Part shown: positions 56,497-64,000 of the stretch, piece after piece | Position numbering within the stretch: position 1 is the stretch's first letter | Layout of the letters: every line of letters begins with the position of its first letter | DNA from: Bolinopsis microptera | Lineage: Eukaryota > Ctenophora > Tentaculata > Lobata > Bolinopsidae | Length of the DNA stretch: 64,000 nt | Assembly: GCF_026151205.1 (NCBI RefSeq) | Contig: NC_087076.1 | Location: 11,012,902 to 11,076,901, forward strand | Reading direction: 5' to 3' | Notes under the pieces: generated by a model | Database searches by the model: none | Told to the model about the DNA's origin: nothing | The model's input: only the letters and a program-made list of their open reading frames with translations | Program-made: the position numbers and the translations under genes

Positions 56497-59400
56497 ATGA
56501 ATTTACAATCCAAAATTATAAGCTGGAACATCCAATCAACAAATACAACTTTTGGCTCTAAGTTTGATGACCCTCAATTTTGTGCCGTCTTTGACAAGTT
56601 TCCTATTGTCTGCCTTCAAGAAATAAGACAACCTGTCAAACACTCGGGTTACAGGTCCTTCAATAAAACCCGCCGGGACAAAAAACATGGTGGCGTATGC
56701 ATAATGGTCCAAAACGAAATATCCAAAGGCGTTAAACTTGAAAAATCCACAATTGAAGATGTTGTTGCCTGTAAACTTGACAAAAATTACTTTGGCGTAG
56801 ATAATGATATATTCATTGTTAACTCATACATTAAGCCAGCTAACACTTCCTCTAAAAACTCAAATATTTCGGGCTTTGACACCATCCGTGAACTGGACCA
56901 ATTTCTCAATGTTCTTTTAAGTAAAGGTGATGTCATTACTTGTGGTGACTTCAACTCGCGTATCGGCCATGACATCGACTTTATCAAAGAGGACAAATGT
57001 GGCTACGAGAGCTTCATTCCCCTGCCAGAAGACTACACTCCACAAGAACTTCCAACCAGGAACTCAAAGGACAAAAAGTCGAACAATTACAAAAGACCCT
57101 TTCTAGAAATGCTTGTCAATAATGAACTCCATATTCTCAATGGGAGAACTTTAGGAGACTCATATGGTGACTTCACTTGTATTCAGACCAGCGGTGCCAG
57201 CGTTGTTGACTACTTTATTATATCCCCAAACTGCAGTAAGTATCTAAGTCATATGACAATCCAGCCGTTCACTTGCTTTTCTGATCATAAACCACTACTC
57301 CTGGCACTCAACTTCTCTCCTTCCAACACTCTTGTAAACACAAAGGCACTCCATGAAACTTACGCTCGAGCCCCACTTCGTTACAAAATAACTCCTGATA
57401 GCCTTTCAAGCTTACGGGATACAATGATGGACCCACTTGTGGAAGAATGTTCCAAAAGCCTCTTAGAAACAGATTATCCCGAAGATCTCATAGGTACATA
57501 CAAATTAAACGAAGATATCACAGTACACTTGAACAAAATAGCAGACAAATGTCTCCAAAAGACCAAACATCCCAAAATAACCAAAAAGGGATCAATAAAT
57601 AAACAACCCTGGTTCACACAAGCCACCAGAGAAGCTAAAATATCTTGTACTCGTGCAGCTCAAATTGTTTCTGATTTCCCCAATAGCGATTATCTTCGAA
57701 AAAATTTTTACCAGGTAAAAAATACATACAAAAGTTTAATTGACCGTACAAAAAACAAATATCTTGACAAACTGAATACAGATATTGAATCTGGTAAAAT
57801 TCTAAACTGGAAACAATTCAAAAAACTGAAAAAATTTAAAGGAAGAGTTGACAAATTTGATTGCCATGACATGGACAACTTTCAAAAATTCTTTGGTAAA
57901 CTTTATGCCAATGCACATAGCACCATAACTGTAGAGAATAAGGAAAAAATGCTTCAAAATGCAGAGGCTATTAACAATAATTTCCAACCATCCCCTGCAC
58001 AATCAATACTCAATGGCCAGATCTCTGTGGACGAAATATCTACTGCGATCTCTTCACTCAAAAACGGCAAAAGTTCCTCGGAGGATATGATATGTAATGA
58101 AATACTGAAGACCTTGTCCACAACAAACACACAACTCCTTTGCAAAGTCTTTAACCGCTGTTTGGACACTGGAACTTACCCATGGAACAACAGCATTATT
58201 ACACCCCTACACAAAAAAGGCGACAAAGATAATCCAGACAATTACAGAGCAGTTGCTGTGAGTAGTACAATCGGAAAATTATTTTCGACCATCATGTTAA
58301 ACAGGATAATCAAGTTCAAAAATGAATACAACCCGGACCCCATAAATCAACTTGGCTTCGCTAAAGGAGCTCAAACATATGACCACATACTCACACTCAA
58401 CACAATTACGTCTAAATACAAAAAGCTCAAGGTTCCCGTCTATGCTGTTTTTGTGGACTTCCGGAAGGCCTTCGACTCTGTTTGCCGTGAAGCTATTTTC
58501 TTGAAATTAGCTAAACTAGGTATCACTGGCAAAACATTTAATGTTCTTAAACATATGTATAAAAATTCCACTGGCCAGATAAAACTATCTGGATTTGTCA
58601 GCGAAAAATTTGATATCAATAAAGGAACTGAACAGGGTCATCCACTTTCCCCTGATCTATTTAAGATATACATCAGAGATCTTTCCCCTCGACTAGAATA
58701 TGATAACTGTCCGAAACTAATGAACCAACTTATCAGTCACTTACTATGGGCAGATGATCTGATACTCTTGGCACTGGACCCCAAAACCCTCCAAAAGCAA
58801 CTCGATGCTTTGAACAATTTCTGCTTGGAATGGGGCGTCGAAATTAATGCAGATAAAACTAAACTCATGAAATTTAATGCCCGTTTTGATACTTATCAGC
58901 CGGTTCCCCTCAAAATTGGTGATCACTTGTTAGAAGAAGTCGAGTCATACTGCTATCTAGGAATCGAAATACACAAATCCGGCACATTCACAAATGCCCG
59001 AACTGAGCTCAAAAAGAAAGCCATGCGTGCACTTTATGCCATGAAAAGCTCAGTAAACAAATCCAAATTATCATTCCGCTCTCTAACAACACTCTTTGAT
59101 GGTCTTATTAAACCTATCGTTCTTTACGGAGCGCCTATTTACACACCTAACATGGCTATCATAAAACACATAACAAAACAAGTCGATCTCAATATGGATG
59201 CCGACACAAAAACAAAATTTCAAACTAGTATCCTCAAGAAAGTTAGCCTTCTGAACAGCGAAAAAGTTCACCTTCACTTTCTTAAATGGTCACTGGGGGT
59301 AAATCGTAAAGCCAGCAACGCAGGCGTCTGGGGTGAGTCAGGCCGCTACCCATTAATCTATGGATGTATTAACCTCACTCTCAAATATAGCCAACGTTTG

Positions 59401-60258
59401 AAAAATCTCAAAGATAACTCCCTTGTCTCCTTAGCTTTCAAAGAACAGATGAACATGAAATTGGACTGGTACAGGGGTTTGGAGCCTGTCCTCGCGCTAG
59501 ACCCATGTTTCTCTACCGATCATGTCACAGCCTACCGCACACTCAAAAACAATCACTCCAAGTTACTTTTCGAAAGAAACCCGAGTATCGCAAAACCACC
59601 AAAAGAGGACTTTCTTATTCACAACGGTTTCAAGAAACGAATTCCTCCTCAATCAACACAACCCATCGGGAGTAAAATATTCACACCACACGTCATTACT
59701 AAAACTTTGAAATGTAACTTTAGAGAATATTGGGGGTCCTGTATCAACACTTCTCGGAAATTAGAATTCTATCGTGACCTAAAATCCAAATTTAACAAAG
59801 AGTATTACCTAGATAGTGTCATTAAATATGCAGACCGTGCTAATATCACAAGACTGCGGATCAGTGCACATCGACTCGAAATTGAACTTGGCCGATATAA
59901 TCAAACTCCTCGTGACGAGCGAATATGCTCCTGGTGCAATATAGTCTTAGGTTCTGGTATTATTGAGAATGAAGATCACTTCCTTAACCATTGTGATCTT
60001 AACGCTGCATCGAGGCGAAAAGTCCTAGACAAGATCCAGTCACTCATATCAAATCCAATCAAACCGTCTGCGACATCTTATTCTGTTCACAATGTCATCC
60101 CTGGAGCAAACGTCCTCAAATTCATCAGCAACAACAGTGAAATCATTGAACTTATCACGAACGAAAGTCAAGTCCACCTCACGAGAGTCGTTGCTAGGTT
60201 TGCCACTACGTGTTTTAACAACCGCAAGAAATTTGTTGACTCTCTGGCCAGTACATGA
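56497..60258 (+). CDS. LINE ORF2: APE endonuclease and reverse transcriptase with zinc knuckle
   Basis: 1253 residues. The APE-type endonuclease (about 1-270) shows IISWNIQST, CLQEIRQ, CGDFNSRIG and CFSDHKPLLLAL, giving the usual Asn, Glu, Asp-Asn and Ser-Asp-His residues. The reverse transcriptase (about 500-800) shows ITPLHKKGDKDNPDNYRAV, YAVFVDFRKAFDSV (near 652) and the catalytic LLWADDLILL (near 750). The C-terminal domain has C1144-x2-C1147-x13-H1161-x4-C1166, a zinc knuckle with the HFLNHC motif seen in several LINE clades. The protein should nick target DNA and copy element RNA in the nucleus. No stop or frameshift is seen. Clade assignment needs a tree; the motifs differ clearly from the LINE at 46971-49400 (WADD here, FADD there). 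Confidence 0.95.
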   Translation: MNLQSKIISWNIQSTNTTFGSKFDDPQFCAVFDKFPIVCLQEIRQPVKHSGYRSFNKTRRDKKHGGVCIMVQNEISKGVKLEKSTIEDVVACKLDKNYFGVDNDIFIVNSYIKPANTSSKNSNISGFDTIRELDQFLNVLLSKGDVITCGDFNSRIGHDIDFIKEDKCGYESFIPLPEDYTPQELPTRNSKDKKSNNYKRPFLEMLVNNELHILNGRTLGDSYGDFTCIQTSGASVVDYFIISPNCSKYLSHMTIQPFTCFSDHKPLLLALNFSPSNTLVNTKALHETYARAPLRYKITPDSLSSLRDTMMDPLVEECSKSLLETDYPEDLIGTYKLNEDITVHLNKIADKCLQKTKHPKITKKGSINKQPWFTQATREAKISCTRAAQIVSDFPNSDYLRKNFYQVKNTYKSLIDRTKNKYLDKLNTDIESGKILNWKQFKKLKKFKGRVDKFDCHDMDNFQKFFGKLYANAHSTITVENKEKMLQNAEAINNNFQPSPAQSILNGQISVDEISTAISSLKNGKSSSEDMICNEILKTLSTTNTQLLCKVFNRCLDTGTYPWNNSIITPLHKKGDKDNPDNYRAVAVSSTIGKLFSTIMLNRIIKFKNEYNPDPINQLGFAKGAQTYDHILTLNTITSKYKKLKVPVYAVFVDFRKAFDSVCREAIFLKLAKLGITGKTFNVLKHMYKNSTGQIKLSGFVSEKFDINKGTEQGHPLSPDLFKIYIRDLSPRLEYDNCPKLMNQLISHLLWADDLILLALDPKTLQKQLDALNNFCLEWGVEINADKTKLMKFNARFDTYQPVPLKIGDHLLEEVESYCYLGIEIHKSGTFTNARTELKKKAMRALYAMKSSVNKSKLSFRSLTTLFDGLIKPIVLYGAPIYTPNMAIIKHITKQVDLNMDADTKTKFQTSILKKVSLLNSEKVHLHFLKWSLGVNRKASNAGVWGESGRYPLIYGCINLTLKYSQRLKNLKDNSLVSLAFKEQMNMKLDWYRGLEPVLALDPCFSTDHVTAYRTLKNNHSKLLFERNPSIAKPPKEDFLIHNGFKKRIPPQSTQPIGSKIFTPHVITKTLKCNFREYWGSCINTSRKLEFYRDLKSKFNKEYYLDSVIKYADRANITRLRISAHRLEIELGRYNQTPRDERICSWCNIVLGSGIIENEDHFLNHCDLNAASRRKVLDKIQSLISNPIKPSATSYSVHNVIPGANVLKFISNNSEIIELITNESQVHLTRVVARFATTCFNNRKKFVDSLAST

Positions 60259-60496
60259 ACAGTGAACACTGAAAATCACTGTACCCGCTTTTGTTTCTTT
60301 TCGCGCAACGACGAGTGCAAACTGCAAAGTGACCTGGCTCAAGCATTACAGCATTACCAAGGCGACTGAAAACAAAATATTCTATGTCAAATCTTTATTT
60401 TTCACTTTAGTTAAGTTATATTAATATAATAAATTCAAATCTTATGATATTGTTATTATCTTAACAGTTACTATTGTAGCTCAAGATTTTAAATTT

Positions 60497-60532
60497 GTAT
60501 TCCTTGTATTCCTTGTATTCCTTGTATTCCTT
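60497..60532. repeat. 9-bp tandem tail of the LINE
   Basis: Four perfect copies of GTATTCCTT at the presumed 3' end of the LINE. Confidence 0.9.
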
Positions 60533-60736
60533 GAAGTCGTCCAGAAGGTTTGTTTTTAGTTCAAAACATGGTAGAGGAATTATTACTGATATGATTACAT
60601 ATTTAAAAAGTCAGGTGACAGTCGAGTGTAGTCAGTGCGATTAATCATCATTCGGCTCTGAGATTGGGATTATGAGGGTGTAGCGCACAGTACATATTAA
60701 TTCAGCAGCTGCTAGAGGTTGGCAAACACTTCAGCT

Positions 60737-60806
60737 TGTAGGTTTACAACCTACCAGGACGCGCGCCGAGTTGGACTCAGATATTTTACGAGTATCACCC
60801 GTTAAA
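60737..60806 (+). repeat. fragment of the GCGCGC dispersed element
   Basis: Matches the 3' half of 38917-39141: GTAGGTTTACAACCTACC, CAGGACGCGCGCCGAGTT and GAGTATCACCCGTTAA. Confidence 0.8.
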
Positions 60807-61581
60807 CTTCAGCTAATTCATAATTACTCGGATCTGGACTGGAAACATGGAAGAAGTTCCAGAATTGACATTAAAAATTCTCCAAAACCTCATATAATAT
60901 CGTAATTTCCCCTTATATATTAATATAGTTATATTATAAAAGATTCGCTTGATAGGTATCACACATTCCGATAATCGTGAAATCAGCAATCAGGCAGAGC
61001 TTGTTCTTGGTTTTATACTAATACTATCAGTATCCTACTCTTACCAGTACGGCTACCTTAAATGATGAGTCTTCAGTCTGGTAAAGTCGCGTCAGTCTGG
61101 TAAAATCGCATTAAACCGTTATACTTACATGTAAAATCCGGATTGGAGTATTATTATTTACACGGAATACGTTATACTTACACCTATAACTATAAGCTTA
61201 CCGTTGTCCCTCTACTTTGCCCTTACAGTTACAGTTACATTCTACTAGTACTTCCGAATGTGACCTTACACATTACATGTTACAATGTTACATTCGCCCC
61301 ATACTGGAAAGCACGACCAGGATGTGTTAAGTACATTAAAAATATCATTTACTAATAGATTTCCTTAATTAATAATTTTCTATTTGAAAAATTTAACGTG
61401 TATTGTAACTGTAAGCCAAAAATCAGAATGTATAGTATTAGTAAGCCAAGAAGTAAAATCAAATTTAAGTCCCACGCAAACTTGATTTTATGACTAGGAC
61501 TATGAGCGGATAGAATGTGAGTATTTTATTATTTCCTTTGATACAGACGTTTGTTAAGTAGCATTGACTAGAATAAAAAAG
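60807..61581. other. intergenic, presumed promoter of the RGG gene at its right end
   Basis: AT-rich. No TATA box or exon is called with confidence. Confidence 0.4.
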
Positions 61582-62845
61582 ATGGCAGCAGATTTGAAAC
61601 CTAAAGTCGGTGAGTTGAACAGGAGACATCTCTTGCCATTTTAGTAGTTCCAATAAGACAGAAAACAGCCCTATGGCTATAGATTTGTAGGTAGTAAGTA
61701 TAACTATAATTTGTCTCCCTTCGCGATACGTGATTTCTGTTAAACTTAAAGTTAAAGTTGAACCACTTCGTGGCTATTTGCCGCGAAGTTAGAAGTGGTC
61801 GTGCATTTGTAGTGATATTATAAATATAATATCGCTAAATTTCATAATAATTTAAACTTAAACGTTGTTTTAAACTTATTGTTCATCTCAGAAGATGCGG
61901 AAGAGGTAGAAAATGACGGAGGAAGAGGAGGAAGAGGCCGAGGCGGGCAAAGGGGCCGTGGAGGAAGAGGGAATGCTGGAGAGGGCCGTGGAGGAAGAGG
62001 GAATGCTGGAGAGGAAGGAGAGGGCCCTGCTCCAGATGGGGGCAAAAGAGGGGGTAGAGGCGGTAGAGTAGGACAAGAAGGTAGAGAGAGAGGTAGGGGA
62101 GGAAGAGGAGGCAAGGAAGGGGGTCAAGGTAGGGAACGAAAAGAGTCAGAAGGAGGCGAATGTGGTAAGACGAATAGAGGAGGAAGAGGAGGCAGAGGAG
62201 GAAAATCAGAGTGTAGACCAGAAGGTGAAGGAACAGAGGATAGTGGGGAAGGAAAGAGAGGACGACGAGGCAGAGGAGGAAAGAGAGGCGGTAAGGAGGA
62301 TGCAGCAGGCGAAGTAGAGACTGAGGGAGGGGAGAATAGAGGAAGGAGAGGAGGTAGGGGCCGTGGCAGAGGAGCTGGAAAACAACAATCTCAGGGAGAA
62401 GGAGAGGAAGCTGAACCAGCAGGAAAACCCCAGAGAGGTTTGTTGATTGATCTCATTCTCAATTTACGACAATTAAAGTATCGGATTCGCACAAAAGTTG
62501 GGCAAATTTGGCCATGAGACTGACTAAACTTCATAACGTACACTACCGGATAGAGGGCAGAATCATGATTTTTATCGCTAGGTCATACTTTTAGGTGAAT
62601 GAACTATTTTGTGTTTTGTTCGGCTCGGCTCTTATTTCAGCACTGCAGCTTTAAACTGAATCCCAATTTATTTTTAACGACGTCAAGTCAAGTTTCCTAA
62701 AGTTTTTTTTGTTTGGTAAAACATACATAGTTACAACCAAATTTCCGTACTAATTTATGAACTGACAGGTGGAAGAGGAGGCAGAGGAGATCGTGGAAGA
62801 GGAGGCAGAGGAGAGGGGAAAGAATCAGCCAAGCCAGACGAATAG
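61582..62845 (+). CDS. RGG/RG-rich low-complexity protein, three exons
   Basis: Exons 61582-61609, 61892-62437 and 62769-62845 join in frame to 216 residues, all with GT-AG introns (GTGAGT donor, CATCTCAG acceptor; GTTTGT donor, GACAG acceptor). The N-terminus MAADLKPKVEDAEEVENDGG is followed by dozens of RGG, GRGG and RGRGG units mixed with Glu-rich stretches. The last exon adds GRGGRGDRGRGGRGEG and ends KESAKPDE. RGG tracts of this kind bind RNA and are arginine-methylated in many nuclear RNA-binding proteins (known for the class). There is no RRM or other folded domain, so it is either a pure RGG adaptor or an isoform of a longer gene. Reading through the second donor would give a different hydrophobic tail (LIDLILNLRQL). 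Specific identity unknown. Confidence 0.7.
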
Positions 62846-64000
62846 AGTCCTAGAATTCTTCAATAATTATTTTAAGATGTTAACCATAATATATCGAACT
62901 AACTTCTAGTGTCTTAATCCATACCACTTTGACACTCAACGAGAGCTAATGTGTAAATTGTAACAAGCTAATTTATAACGTTTGCGATATCTTGCATCTT
63001 AACTTCAGTTAGCAGTTGGAATGTTTCTCACTTCTAATATCAAATAACTGAGTATATACCCATCGCGATACAGGGAGTGTCTAACAGTCAAGTGATACTT
63101 TTAATTTTTTTTCTATTAGTTATCAGTCTGAAAGTGAAAGTAATCATTGTTGTAATTGACAGGTTTCGCTGTAATTCTTTGTAACTTATTGAAAAGTGTA
63201 CACTGTATCAGTATGCTGTACAGTAGTTATCCTATATTGTACTTTTCATCTAACAATGTATCCATTTAGGTCCAAAATTAATATAAAACCGGGGTTTTCT
63301 CCTCAAAATTATGACATAATTTACCACATTTACCTGGGGACCCCAGTAATCACCACATAAGATTTACTAGAGTATAATAATGTATAACAATAATTGGGAA
63401 TAACGAGAAATAAATATCTTTATACATATCATACAGTGTAACTATTCAAATTGACTATAAGCTACATAATATTTAGTATACATGGTCATGTTAATCAGCT
63501 AAAGCTGCTGGATTGAATAATATTTAAGATTTTGAAATACAATATATTTTAAAACGATGGAAATTAAAATTGTTAATAATACGTCTGAACTCTGAAGATG
63601 ACCGAACCGAATTGAGCCTAGTTTCCACACAGTTAACAGGGCACCCAATAAGCGTAGAGTTGGCATCAAATTGGTTTTTTTTAAAGAGCATATATAATAT
63701 TTCTTCACAAGATCAAAGTACTTATTATTTCTGTTTAATTAGCCCTGTGATTAGCACGGACTACTATACTGAGCATATTGATAATTTGATTTTGACGTAC
63801 CATTAATATTAACTGTTCGAGCGACATCTCAATTTCTTAAATTACAGACTCAAAACTATTGTAATATTAAATTATTATCGAGTATTGAATGCGGAGGTCT
63901 TCATTAAGCCGTTATAGTTAGTTAATAAGCACAATGCAATTTTAGAACGGAATTACGATCAACTGCCATCTTTGTTAGAGGTCTGACATCATATTCTCAA
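62846..64000. other. 3' flank, no gene recognised
   Basis: AT-rich. Short frames at 63499-63806 on both strands have no recognised motif. Confidence 0.45.

Larger units (their letters stand above)
52739..60533 (+). mobile_element. apparently intact two-ORF LINE retrotransposon
   Basis: Contains ORF1 (52739-56446) and ORF2 (56497-60258) 50 nt apart in a single orientation, both without stops. The 3' UTR ends in four copies of the 9-mer GTATTCCTT (60497-60532). Chicken-type CR1 elements also end in short tandem octamers of similar composition. The exact 5' boundary is not visible, and no target duplication was found. Open ORFs suggest recent activity. Confidence 0.9.

Noticed and set aside
61842-62388. 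Proline/serine-rich minus-strand frames
   Set aside because: They are antisense shadows of the RGG-coding exon.

Overview
This is animal (metazoan) nuclear DNA. It has AT-rich intergenic and intronic sequence, GT-AG introns, C2H2, homeobox, ankyrin and UBE2Q-type genes, non-LTR retrotransposons of the CR1/L2/jockey type, and many hAT, Tc1/mariner and pogo-like short elements. Nothing fixes the phylum. The divergent homeobox gene and the splice-acceptor-like sites just upstream of many start codons would fit an early-branching or otherwise unusual invertebrate, but that is inference.

Layout. 1-1.6 kb: a 162-bp satellite array broken by a MITE. 1.86-13.6 kb: five scattered members (one on +, four on -) of a small four-cysteine, probably zinc-binding, protein family that I do not recognise. 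Each has a CAG acceptor-like site 8-14 nt before its ATG. 14.9-21.6 kb: a + strand gene of about 16 exons encoding a helical-repeat (HAT/TPR-like) protein. An intronless, TATA-preceded homeobox gene sits between its two exon blocks, in the same orientation. 22-28.1 kb: a transposon and repeat graveyard with two hAT-type elements that have perfect 8-bp target duplications, a foldback element, a retroelement ORF1 relic and an 86-bp insert flanked by a 17-bp duplication. 28.87-37.88 kb: a UBE2Q-type ubiquitin-conjugating enzyme gene in 11 coding exons, a complete reading frame of 360 codons. Its third intron carries a tandemly duplicated Tc1/mariner-type inverted-repeat element and a pogo-like MITE.

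38.9-43.6 kb: dispersed GC-rich repeats, a tiny two-exon candidate gene, minus-strand exons with an ankyrin repeat and a membrane segment, a complex minisatellite and a C2H2 zinc-finger exon with a frameshift. 44.6-49.5 kb: a 5'-truncated LINE tail, a non-autonomous hAT element with a BED finger, and a 5'-truncated LINE reverse transcriptase on the - strand. 50.9-52.5 kb: a tRNA-like Pol III promoter, shared dispersed repeats and telomere-like degenerate repeats. 52.7-60.5 kb: an apparently intact two-ORF LINE. Its 1235-residue ORF1 combines a membrane segment, a region resembling an AlkB dioxygenase that has lost its metal and 2-oxoglutarate ligands, a coiled coil and an SGNH esterase. ORF2 is an APE endonuclease-reverse transcriptase with a C-terminal zinc knuckle. 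61.6-62.8 kb: a three-exon gene for an RGG-rich protein.

The host genes do not form an operon. The strongest leads are the four-cysteine family with its shared start-codon context and the multi-domain LINE ORF1. All exon structures were read by eye from splice sites and frame continuity; none has been checked against transcripts.
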